Positions 36,673 to 45,699 of a stretch of DNA of 64,000 nucleotides are shown one piece after another. A program made the translations under genes and the position numbers. The stretch is from positions 1,240,001-1,304,000 of the forward strand of contig CP136493.1 of NCBI GenBank assembly GCA_032768795.1, in the 5' to 3' direction. This DNA is from Tremella fuciformis. Its lineage: Eukaryota > Basidiomycota > Tremellomycetes > Tremellales > Tremellaceae. The notes below the pieces were generated by a model, which made no database searches, was not told the origin of the DNA, and worked only from the letters and a program-made list of their open reading frames with translations. Every line of letters starts with the position of its first letter. The first letter of the stretch is position 1.

Positions 36673-37380
36673 ATGAGTACGCAACTGACCTCCCATGGCT
36701 CCCCGCAGGTGTCCGACTCTTCACCGACCGCTGCAGAAACCCGCTCACAAAGTCCTTTGACCTGCGATGACCAACCTGAAAGTCTCTATATTGAGGACGC
36801 TCATCCGGCAGTCCGCCTCTGTCACCAGGCTATACTGACCGCTGTCGACGATCTCGTTTCAGCCTGGCGGGAACGCGGTACGGCTGATGTCGAGGAAGCT
36901 TCTGCCTGGATGCAGAAAGCCCTAAAGGAGCATCCGCACAACAATGCCTCAAGGTGGCTGAAGTATATGCCCCTCAAGATTGAGAAAATGCGCGAGTGGT
37001 ATAGTGCCAATCCTCCTGCTCCGGATGTTCAAGTTGACACAAGCGATCCCGATCCGACCCAGACCGCCACTTCGCCCGATGAGGTTGATGATTTCAAGGA
37101 TCCGCAACCCACTGCGCGTCAGACCAGAGAGCTCAGTCTACGCAATTACTTCATCGCTAAATTCGGTCGCAAGGCGAGTCGCAACGTGTTCGAAGAGTGT
37201 AATGACCCCTTGCTCCACGGGAAAGAAGGACCGTTCTCCGCGGCAATGACTACGGCAGGACAGACGTCCCGGGAGCAATACGCCTGGGAGATTTACAAGG
37301 AATCGACTCCTGACTTGAAAAGCTTTGCAGAGCAGTACGCTAAAAGCCTGAAGGCTGCCGCTGCTAGAGCTGGTTATTGA
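36673..37380 (+). CDS. Small intronless protein, array family member C (235 residues)
   Basis: The most diverged array paralogue that still shows all landmarks. A Ser/Thr/Gln-rich N-terminus (residues 1-35) precedes the shared helix at residues 47-95 (A-V-R-L-C-H-Q-A-I-L-T-A-V...A-S-A-W-M...S-R-W). An Asp/Pro-rich linker follows (residues 112-146). The central block is reduced to R-N-Y-F-I-A-K-F-G-R-K-A-S-R-N-V-F (157-173). The C-terminal motif is F-S-A-A-M-T-T-A-G-Q-T-S-R-E-Q-Y-A-W (188-205), which lines up with the equivalent motif in members A, B and D. No signal peptide, membrane span or intron. The ATG at 36673 is the first in frame after non-ATG codons. Function unknown. Confidence 0.7.
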   Translation: MSTQLTSHGSPQVSDSSPTAAETRSQSPLTCDDQPESLYIEDAHPAVRLCHQAILTAVDDLVSAWRERGTADVEEASAWMQKALKEHPHNNASRWLKYMPLKIEKMREWYSANPPAPDVQVDTSDPDPTQTATSPDEVDDFKDPQPTARQTRELSLRNYFIAKFGRKASRNVFEECNDPLLHGKEGPFSAAMTTAGQTSREQYAWEIYKESTPDLKSFAEQYAKSLKAAAARAGY

Positions 37381-37860
37381 GCATCCTGCCCCCTACCCCC
37401 AAGGTCTGGGTTCAACACATGGCCAAACCCGGGGTCCTGTTGACCGCGTAACGATCCCCATACTCCTACAATGTAGGGAAACCCCCTCCTGAGCTCCACT
37501 TCCATGTATCTGATGAATGCCCCCATATGTGCTTGTATGCCAAGAACTCGCGCTGTAGTCAGGTCCTTTGACCCTCGGTGGATGGCTTGGCCAGGTGAAA
37601 CGAAGTCGGGCGTCCAGCGCGCGCTCGTGGCGGGGCCTGGACCGGCGGCACGAGGAGGTGCTGCAGAGGTGATCCTTTGTGTTGGCTCTCTTGCGACATG
37701 CAGAGGATTGAGCGCCGGCAAGAATTGAAGCGCCGGGCCCATGTCCGTCCTGTGTCGGGCATGGACATGCGCGCTCTTTCTCGTATAAAGCCTCGCCGAC
37801 TCGGGAGATGCAGTGTCCCGTGCTCATCCTCCGACTTGCGCACGGAAGGGCTGCCGAGAC
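37381..37860. other. Intergenic region between family members C and D
   Basis: Contains a TATA box (tataaag) at 37784. No gene seen. Confidence 0.5.
37784..37790 (+). promoter_or_regulatory. TATA box (tataaag)
   Basis: 77 bases before the ATG at 37861. Confidence 0.55.
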
Positions 37861-38475
37861 ATGTCGCGACGTCCCAATCGTTCCAAATACTGGCGGCTAC
37901 CATCGTGGGGGTCGCACAAGTCCAACCGAGACGAAGTCCAAGTCGAGGGACCCTCACAGCCTGCCACCGTCACTTTTACCCTTACTCCGCCCGTGTCTGC
38001 AGTCGAAAGCGCGCGAGCAGCTCTTAATACCGCCTTTGAGAACATCGACACTGTCGATCCTTCTCACGGATTCGAAGAGGTATGGTCTGCCTATGACAAC
38101 TTCGCGCATGTTGTCTATGACGAGGGCAATACTTACTGGTTGGAGCGTCTGAGCGAAATTAGCCGTTCAATCAGAGAATCAGAACAGGCCGCCGCGGCAG
38201 AGCTATCGGCGCGCAGGGCTTTCTCTCAATGGTTCTCGGGGAACTTGCAGGGAGTGAATGGGCAAGTGGAGGCCATCAGGCAGGGGAACGACATGCTGAG
38301 AGACTTTATCAGCTGTTTCGTCGGTCCCGAGCCGACCCGCAAGCAATTCGACATGTTCAACTCCACCCCGCTAGGTCGTGAAGAAGATCTGTTCGCAGCA
38401 GCCTTGAAAGCGTCGGGCTGCAGGTCTCGCTCAGACTTTGCGTGGTTTCTCCACAATTCACGGCACAAAGCCTGA
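37861..38475 (+). CDS. Small intronless protein, array family member D (204 residues)
   Basis: The fourth array paralogue. The first ~30 residues are basic (S-R-R-P-N-R-S-K-Y-W-R-L). Residues 47-93 match the N-terminal helix, with the A-Y...W spacing (A77-Y78...W93) identical to A and B. Residues 148-172 carry the central block (R-D-F-I-S-C-F-V-G-P-E-P-T-R-K-Q-F-D), then S-T-P-L-G as in the L-G after the block of A and B. Residues 178-201 hold F-A-A-A-L-K-A-S-G-C-R-S-R-S-D-F-A-W. An in-frame GTG lies upstream, but the ATG at 37861 is the first proper start. It sits 480 bp downstream of member C on the same strand. No introns. Function unknown. Confidence 0.72.
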   Translation: MSRRPNRSKYWRLPSWGSHKSNRDEVQVEGPSQPATVTFTLTPPVSAVESARAALNTAFENIDTVDPSHGFEEVWSAYDNFAHVVYDEGNTYWLERLSEISRSIRESEQAAAAELSARRAFSQWFSGNLQGVNGQVEAIRQGNDMLRDFISCFVGPEPTRKQFDMFNSTPLGREEDLFAAALKASGCRSRSDFAWFLHNSRHKA

Positions 38476-38592
38476 CCTATTCTGCTCCTTCGCTGCCGAT
38501 CCTAGCCACTGCCGCTGCTTTGCCTGCAACATGCATCTCGTGAAAGAGGGGAAATGCTCATAATGTCCGAAAACGTCCATGAGAATCTGTTC

Positions 38593-40514
38593 CTAAGACT
38601 GCCTACCGTCCCCGGAGTCACGAGATTCCCATTCCGCATTATACATTGGCGGCAGATCCTCGACCCCGTCCTCCACGTTACTCTCGCTCCTAGGCAGCGG
38701 CCCAGCATCCTCGTGCCGTCTAAATCCACCGGGAGGTGCTGTCTGCGGCGGTAACGGGGTCCCGTGCAATGGGTCGCGATCATCACGATTGACCGCAGAC
38801 AAGGCGGCGGCCATCTGCGCCTTGGTTCGGCTAGATGAAGCTTGCAAGGTAGGTGGAGGGACCTGTGGATAAGGGGCGAGAGGCTGCAGCGGGTCGGCAG
38901 ATCCAGCGGTGCGCGGTGTTGATGGCGACGAGGCATGTTCCGGTGCGACGAGAAGGTGCTGTTCGATTGACCGGTCCGAGCTCAGAGAATCTGTGCGTAT
39001 ATGTGGGAGACGCGGAGGCTCGAGAGGGGTAGGTGAGTCCCAAGGGGTATCAAATGGTCCACTTTCCCGAGCCACAGGTGACGTGTGCGACATGCTATCG
39101 TGTCTGGTCCGGTTGTCCCAGAATGGGGAAACCGAAGAATCTACTTCGTACGCATCGCCTATGCTCGACCGAGTCCCGGCATGACGTGACGAGAGGGTAA
39201 ATGCTTCAGAAAGGCGATTTTGCCGCCTCATCGAATGCACCGAGGAATCATCCCTGATCGATGCTCCCGATGCCGAAGCAAGATCGACATTGCCACCCGG
39301 CTTGACCTCTCGTCCTCGCATCTCCTTCCGATGCGACAAGAGAGCGCGGATCTGGCGGCGACAGCAGAACCAGAATATCCCAGCTTGCAGGCCGAGAACG
39401 GCGATGACTGCGGCGACGGCGATTCCCGCGATGGTGCCGGCACTCAAGCTGTTGTCAGTCTTAGCCTGTTGGACGCGATGAACATACCCGGCAGCGCCAG
39501 CTGGAGCCGATGCTATTGCAGTGACTGTCTTGACACCTCCGCCTGTCCCAGAAGAGGTGGCAGTAGACGAAGGAGAAGCTGGGGTGGACGAAGGCGATGA
39601 CTGGTCCAAGCAGGATGAGTCAGAAGATCCTTGCACAGTAAGAAGCGAGGACGAGCCGCCCTGGCCAACCGAGCCCTTATCGAAGGCGCCAAGGATAAAT
39701 TGAGTGCCCGCTGCGACATTTGTCTGCCACACTAGAAATCATCAGCTTGTTGTCTGGCTTTCAAGGTTGTCTCCCTCACCCAAGGAATTGCTCGAGCTGG
39801 ATTGGAATTCGAATGGTTGGCCGCCGGGAATCACGCCGAGAATGGTGACTGGATCCGTTGCCGTCTTGTCCCAATATATCTCTACATTTTGGCATTGCTG
39901 CTCGTCAGATGACGCGTCTGTCCCGGGAAACTGAACATACAGTCACTTGTGTCTCATTGAGGTAAAATCTGCGATTCAGCCTTGTCGCGTGATAGCAGCA
40001 GTATCCCCACAGGAAATCAGTAACCGTCGATCTCTGCACACAGCTGGCTCCACTAGCTGTCCCGACCGTTATGAGGGAGGACAATCCGCCAGACTACGTG
40101 TCAGCTGTATACGTGGAGGAAGAAGCTGCAACATACCCCTACGCCCGTAGCATCCGACATCATCGCCACGAGTTGTGTCCTTTCGGGATCTGCAGTCAGC
40201 TTGTTGGCCTTGGCCGCAATCATTTCTGCTCACAATTGACAGTCCAGGCATATTCACCTGCGCCTGACCCGTTGTTGTACGCTGAATCGGGAAGAGACAC
40301 ATTTGACGGATAGTCATATGCGGGCTATGCGGTTAGGTTTCGCGGTGAGTGAAAGGTGTCGGCTCACCAAAATCGTCAAATAGAAGGGCGGCGTCCCACC
40401 GAGCCACTCGACTTTGAGTTGACTGCAAGACCCCGGGGTATTCGTGTCAAGAGAGAAGGAGAAGGCATAGGCTGACGGAAGGAGGGTGGCAAGGAGTGTG
40501 GACAGAAGGAGCAT
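38593..40514 (-). CDS. Ser/Thr-rich secreted/transmembrane surface glycoprotein
   Basis: A basidiomycete-type cell-surface protein. The ATG at 40514 starts a signal peptide (M-L-L-L-S-T-L-L-A-T-L-L-P-S-A-Y-A). Two tandem copies of a beta-rich module follow. The first runs from C-S-Q-L-K-V-E-W-L-G-G-T-P-P-F-Y-L-T-I-L to G-G-L-S-S-L-I-T-V-G. The second runs from Q-C-Q-N-V-E-I-Y-W-D and G-V-I-P-G-G-Q-P-F-E-F to Q-G-G-S-S-S-L-L-T-V-Q-G-S-S-D-S-S-C-L. Next come a Ser/Thr/Pro-rich stalk, one membrane span (G-T-I-A-G-I-A-V-A-A-V-I-A-V-L-G-L-Q-A-G), C-C-R-R-Q and a long Ser-rich cytosolic tail. Introns near 40373, 40256, 40134 and 39778 (donor ends) join the frame. The layout resembles wall-stress sensors (WSC/Mid2 style), but no WSC domain is present. 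A sensor role is inference. Confidence 0.75.
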
Positions 40515-41145
40515 GTTGACGTCGGGAGAAGAGTAGATCAAGCGGAGAGAGTGTCCATAGAGAAGGTAGGTGGTCACCGCAACAAGAGAAGGAACTGCGA
40601 GTGAGTGATGGGATGGCGACGACCAGCTGATACGGTCAAAGAGATGTGTTGAAGTGAGAAGGGATGTAAGGGGCGTGATGGTGAGAAGAACGGTGTTGGC
40701 CCTGATCTAAATCACGAAACTCTGTCACACACCGGTCAGATCTCGGTTTCAGGTCTTTGCGACGGGGTAAATCATACAGCATGGGTCGCACTGCATCAAA
40801 GTATCGCGGACTACACCCAAGAGCGGAGCGGTACTTGTCTTTGCTCGATGCTATGCCGACCTTGAGAGGAAGAGCGGGTATGGGGAAGAAAGAAGGAACG
40901 AGTGGTTTGATTTTGGGGTGACCTCGACGCGACTGACTTCCGACGCTCAGCTCTCAACGAGGGCTGAACCTCTGGACGTATTGATATACTGCTTCATCTC
41001 TGCGCATTCCGTCTCCGAGGAGCTCTTTCACCTGCAATCCGTTACATGTCTTGCTCTGAACGTCCTAGCTGCTGCGTCCCACTTGAAATCTATAACAAGT
41101 TGTGTCTAAGTTGATATATTACAAGAACAGTCGGAGCAGCACCGA
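40515..41145. other. Intergenic region upstream of tRNA-Gly
   Basis: Contains the promoter of the - strand glycoprotein gene. No further gene seen. Confidence 0.5.
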
Positions 41146-41241
41146 ACACTGATGGTGAAATGGTATCATGCATCGTTGCCATCGGATCTTAGGATGAACG
41201 AGAACGTCGATGCGGCGGGGGTTCGATTCCCCCTCAGTGTA
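41146..41241 (+). tRNA. tRNA-Gly(GCC) with 25-nt intron
   Basis: Full cloverleaf. The acceptor stem acactga pairs perfectly with tcagtgt (41234-41240), and the discriminator A is at 41241. The D stem gtga/tcat has loop aatggta. The anticodon stem catcg (41171-41175) pairs with cgatg (41208-41212), and the loop t-t-G-C-C-a carries anticodon GCC at 41178-41180. The T stem is ggggg/ccccc with loop ttcgatt. The A box (tggtgaaatgg) and B box (ggttcgattcc) are both intact. A 25-nt intron (41182-41206) sits at the canonical position 37/38. The anticodon arm matches that of yeast tRNA-Gly(GCC). Confidence 0.93.
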
Positions 41242-41552
41242 CTGTTTTGCTGACTGTCAATTGTCGGGGCTAAAGGCTTTTTGGCCTGAATATCTGGCTC
41301 GAAACTGGTGACTGACGTCATTACCGGTGATTGTCACCACGTTTTTCTTCCGGATGAGACGAGGTGGCGGCGGCGACTCATGGCGCCGGAAACGGCATAT
41401 AAGGGCGTGCATCATGGCTTCTTTTGCATGTCTTCAACCAGATCGGATCCAGAGGTCGTCACAAGAGCTGCTGGTCACTGCTGGCACATAAAAGACGTCC
41501 ATCACCCCCACTCTTCTCGACCGTCGACTCCCCTCGCACCCAACTTCAAGCC
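41242..41552. other. Intergenic region with TATA box
   Basis: A TATA-type atataagg at 41397-41404 and a second ataaaag near 41489 precede the ATG at 41553. No gene seen. Confidence 0.45.
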
Positions 41553-42169
41553 ATGGTCTCCATCTCCGAGCGAGGTGTCCGCATCTCGCACTCCGTCATC
41601 TACGGCCTGACGCTGCTGGTGGGCATCATCGCGCTCGCCATCTCGGCCTCGCTCGTTGCATACTACAACGACCACGGCTACCCGGGGCAGCACACGACGG
41701 CGTACAAGGACCGGATCCGCATCCTGCTAGTCGCCAGCGTGTGGACCGTCTTCTTTGGCAGTGCGTCTTCTCTGTTGGCAGTGAGATGGGGGAGGCCTGA
41801 CTGGCAGTTCTGCTCCTGGCTGGATTCCTCACGCTCGGCCGCCATATCGCTTTTGGCATCCTGACCCATCTGATCCCCACCGCCATCGGCTTCATCCTGT
41901 TCTTGATCGGCGTGGCGTCTCTGACGGCCCTCACGGACAAGGTGGACTGTGGCAAGAGCAGCGAGACGTTCAAGCGGTGTAAGATTGTCAAGGGCCTCGT
42001 TGTCATTAGCTGGATCGACACGTGAGCTTTGGGAGATCGCGCAGGACTCTGGGATTTGGGTGCTTACAGCAGGATCGTCCTGTTCATCGCGTGCATCTTC
42101 ATCGGCACCCTGGCGTTCGTCGCTCGGGGCGGCTACGGCGTGCACAAGTCCACCCTCTACGTCGACTAA
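41553..42169 (+). CDS. Four-TM MARVEL-like membrane protein, 172 residues
   Basis: Exons 41553-41760, 41808-42021 and 42073-42169 total 519 nt and 172 residues. Four hydrophobic spans are visible: V-I-Y-G-L-T-L-L-V-G-I-I-A-L-A-I-S-A-S-L, I-L-L-V-A-S-V-W-T-V-F-F-G, L-I-P-T-A-I-G-F-I-L-F-L-I-G-V-A-S-L, and I-V-L-F-I-A-C-I-F-I-G-T-L-A-F-V-A. A short Cys-containing extracellular loop (V-D-C-G-K...R-C-K) lies between spans 3 and 4. This is the size and topology of fungal MARVEL-domain proteins, which shape plasma-membrane domains. The match is by topology and general pattern rather than a diagnostic motif. It converges on the RMD-family gene. Confidence 0.7.
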
Positions 42170-42337
42170 GCCGAAAGCTCAAGGTGGTCATGCGATGGGA
42201 GGATCTGCACATATACGCGCATCATAATACGGTCCTATAATTATAACCTCAATGCATTATCATGTCACAGTCGACAGAGGTACAAATCGAGGCAGATGGT
42301 ATGGTAACGATACATCGGTATGTCAGATCACAAACCC

Positions 42338-44542
42338 TCACGGACCCGAGATGGCTCGCACGACCGCCTGGCCGCCCCGCACCAATAATAACTGATTCGG
42401 CTTGCGCTGAATCGAGTGGAATGCCAGCCTCGCCACGACCTCGCCCTGGGACGTGTGAGCTGAGAGCGACTTCTACCTTTCAGACTCACCACCTCTACCA
42501 CACAAGCAACCAAGATGAGCCAGATTATGATCCAGGTGATCCGATGTGTCGCGCGCTCCTCAATATACTCATGGATGATTTCAAGCTGGAATGAGCGTGA
42601 CTCGCCATGTTTCACCAAATGAGCTGCTCACCAGATCTCCCGCTACGGACAACCGATCGTTCAAAACCTGCACCCGAGGTCCGATCTCCAGGTACTCCCG
42701 AATGGCTTCGTAGAGTGGGTACAAAGACGCCTCGGACCAGAATAGCTCCGGAGTGTCTGCGCTCAGCGATGTGACGTTACAGCTCACCTGGACTCACCGA
42801 GAATGCCGGATATCAGGTTGACATCCATCCGGAGTCTGAACAGCCGCCCAGTGATTTTCAGCGCTTCACGACGGCTTAGCTGCAAGTGACCCGTCGTGGA
42901 CAGCTCCTTTGGGAACGACGCAGTGAGAGCGAGCGATTCTTGCATGATGCCCTCGAAAATCGACAACTTGGTGGATTGCGCCACGGCATGAGCAATGGAC
43001 AGCTTGAACAGGTGTGACTGGGATTTGAACGCTGCTTGTCAGCTGGCCTGTCACTTGGAGGTCGAAGCCAGCTCACTGAACATGTCGTTGTATATCCGCG
43101 GGAACTCGGCTTCTGGATCATACTGGATGTCAGCATCGAAAGTTAATGAGTGCCAGAGCATACCACATAGTGCAGCTCTTCGACCTCCCAGTCATCGGCT
43201 TCCTGACCCCTCGTCCAGCAGCCAGCACCTTCGCAATCTTCCATGATCTCCTTCTCCTCACCTTCTTGGAAGCCAAAGAAGACGCTGACACCGTACTCAA
43301 AGAAGACAGCCTCTGCGACTTTGCCTGTCAAATTGGCGCCAGACTGTCTTCGTTTACGCATTTGCGGATGCACGTATTTGGGTCGTTGATATTCCCCGGA
43401 GATTGATCCATAGTCCTGAACTCGGACATCAGGTTGTAACTTCGGCAGCGGTACCGTGCTTCCCAGCTCTTCCGGCGAAAGTGCTTGCGAGGGGATATGC
43501 TGGAGGTATCCGGGATGCTCAGGCGACATCCGGGTGCCAGTCACGATCTCGTTTTCCTGAATATCTTGTTCAGGCGAGATATCGACGATGGGAGATGAGT
43601 CGCCCTGATCTTGCGTCCGTTCCGGGGATTCGGGAATGAGATCAAGGTGGGCTGAGGGATCCTGCTCGAGCTGTACTCCAAGGCTCGACTCCATGTTCAT
43701 TATTGTGGGGGGTGAAGCGCTCAATATGTACTCGGACGGATCATGAGACGATGGTCCCGGATGCCATTGATCGCCATGCCCATTCTCCTCGACCGGGAAA
43801 TACGAGTCGTTGTACCCCAAATCCTCTGCAAGGGTCATTCGTTCCAGTAGTGACACACCTCCAGGTGATTTGATCGAGGGCGAGCTTCGTATCCGCGTTC
43901 CGGCTCCATAACCCGGTAGAAGAGGAAGATTATAGACCTTCTGATCAGCGGTGTCATAGAGTCGACTCCTACTCACAGCATATATGCAGTCGTCGAAAAC
44001 CCTGATGATCCCCACGCCATGTTCCCGCTTCAGAAATGCTTGTAGCAGCTTCAGTCGGTATCCTTCAGCAGTCGCGTACGCCGTCAACCTCGGTAATCGA
44101 TTCTCGTCTCTCTCCCTCTTGGTCATCTTCTCCGCATCGGATCGCTCATCGTGATGATGTGGGACCTGTCCTTCGTGCCGATACGCAGCTCTGGCTTCTC
44201 TTGCACTGATCTGCGCCTGGGTCTGTGTGGAGGGTCCGGCAGCCGCCTGGGCGTATGTTGGCGCACGATGTGAAGCAGAAAGATTAGTCTGACTGCCCAT
44301 GGGCGATCTCGGTAGCGGGGCGAGCTGCGGGTCTTCGGGCAAGAAGACATGTCGCTCGGTGGTTTTGGACGTTCGTACAGGCAACGATTGCTTCAGACCA
44401 CGTGCAGGCGTACCCTTGCCCAAGGGAGACGGGACGCGAGGAGCTGACAGGTTTCTCAGATGAGCTGGGAGGGAGGCGAGAGTGGAAGATGAAGGGGATA
44501 GAGGACTGGACTGTCGCAGGCTCGAAGCTGTCCGCGCGATAC
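42338..44542 (-). CDS. RMD1/RMD8-family protein (DUF155), 5' end unresolved
   Basis: Belongs to the Rmd1/Rmd8/RMND1 family, linked to meiotic nuclear division in yeast and mitochondrial translation in animals. The N-terminal half is disordered until T-T-E-R-H-V-F-L-P-E-D-P. The DUF155 core starts at R-L-T-A-Y-A-T-A-E-G-Y-R-L. After the 43164-43122, 43080-43038, 42800-42757 and 42626-42582 introns it has Y-D-P-E-A-E-F-P-R-I-Y-N-D-M-F, S-Q-S-H-L-F-K-L-S-I-A-H-A-V-A-Q-S-T-K, L-D-T-P-E-L-F-W-S-E and L-Y-P-L-Y-E-A-I-R-E-Y-L-E-I. It ends with a membrane span (W-I-I-I-W-L-I-L-V-A-C-V-V-E-V) and a short last exon stopping at 42338. The coding frame is open to 44542, where a good acceptor (CTAATATTCAG) begins the exon. 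No usable ATG was found upstream, and a repeat-like block begins about 110 bases away. The first exon may be missing or displaced. Confidence 0.82.
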
Positions 44543-44769
44543 CTGAATATTAGTCCACTGGGAATGGCGATTGCGCGAGCATACCGGGAACAGCACCGGC
44601 CGATCGGCGTGGAACTAGGTAGATCGTGCAGGAAAGTGCGCGATAGGGCGTAGCTCGTTATTTCAATTCTTTTTTAGCTCTGAATTTCTAATCAGGTATT
44701 CAAGTTATTGGTTCTCAGGCAATTTGGAAAACCTAATGCAATTCCTTGTTCTTTGGTTCCGTTAGACAT

Positions 44770-44790
44770 GGGGGGGTGGGACACCCCCCC
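44770..44790. repeat. Perfect 9-bp hairpin (ggggggg-stem)
   Basis: Arms gggggggtg and caccccccc with loop gga. A further run of seven C (44795-44801) could pair with the same G run. Confidence 0.85.
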
Positions 44791-44802
44791 AAGACCCCCC
44801 CT

Positions 44803-44818
44803 TGCGCCTAGCGGCGCA
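44803..44818. repeat. Perfect 6-bp hairpin
   Basis: Arms tgcgcc and ggcgca with loop tagc. Confidence 0.75.
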
Positions 44819-44843
44819 GCCATCGCAGCCCTTACGGGTCAAG

Positions 44844-44862
44844 CATCCGGCAAAGCCGGATG
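44844..44862. repeat. Perfect 8-bp hairpin
   Basis: Arms catccggc and gccggatg with loop aaa. Confidence 0.85.
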
Positions 44863-45240
44863 TACTGTAGAACATTGATTAGTTGCAAGCTAAAGCACTT
44901 CATCAAGAGATGCGCAAGTGCTTGTTGGGCATGCTAGGCTGATCAGATGATCATAGGCATGCCAAGCTGGTCACAGGGGCTATGTCACAGCTGCCACCTG
45001 GCAAGCCTATTGCAGTCTTGTCAGACTTGCGCTATTGTAACCATTTTGGTGCAATGATAGGGCAGGGTATGGCAGTAGCTATGTAGGCGATTGGTTCTGC
45101 TACAGAGATCATTCCATGCATCAGCCTCATGCATAGATCTTTATTCTCTGATGAAAGGCAATTTGGCAAGGACACAATGCATATTAGGATTGTGCTGATG
45201 AAATCAGAATGGCCGGAATTTTCTTATTTAATTCCCCCAT

Positions 45241-45699
45241 TTACCGTTTTCGTTCCAGGGACACCCGCAGAAATTCGCCCCGTAAGAGCTACGCTGATCA
45301 CCACGGGCGTCCCACCACCTGGTTTCGATGAGGCAGCCGAGCCTCCCAAGGGTCTCGATGACCCTGCCGCCGGCCTAGACATTGTGTATACAGGCAATGC
45401 ACACAAGACACTTTTATGAAATGCTACAAACGACAACCTCGGCTCGGTACAGATATGGGTGTAGTAAGAGTGAGCCTGACATTTTGTTCCGTGCTGGGTG
45501 GGCCGTGGCTTTGGGCTGGCTGGCCCGAGCTGTGACGTCGACTTTGACCTGACCACCCCGGTTCTTGTCTCATCTCTTCCTGGTATCTCACATCTCTTTT
45601 TCGCGATATATCGCGCTTCGCCGAGTGTGCAGAGAGTCTCTGTCGCCCACGTAGCGTAGACTTTGCTCGCACCACCTCTCGAGCGCATCAGAATCGGCC
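45241..45699. other. Upstream region of SLA1
   Basis: Host-like composition returns. A short frame on each strand has no family resemblance. C/T-rich sequence just before 45700 fits a promoter/leader. Confidence 0.45.

Larger units (their letters stand above)
44652..45240. repeat. Lower-GC non-coding block with hairpins, probable repeat or element remnant
   Basis: Composition changes sharply at about 44652, from GC-rich host sequence to T-rich sequence (ttatttcaattctttttt). No frame on either strand resembles a protein. It carries three perfect hairpins (44770-44862) and a 7-bp inverted repeat (ggcatgc...gcatgcc, about 44927-44962). The right edge is unclear, near the a/t-rich ttcttatttaattccccc at about 45220-45237. 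This could be a solo LTR, a MITE-like element or another dispersed repeat. I found no terminal repeats or target-site duplication that settle the class. Confidence 0.45.

Noticed and set aside
44770..44862. Hairpins read as a bacterial-type terminator or CRISPR-like repeats
   Set aside because: Fungal nuclear context, different stem sequences, no regular spacing and no U-tract pattern.
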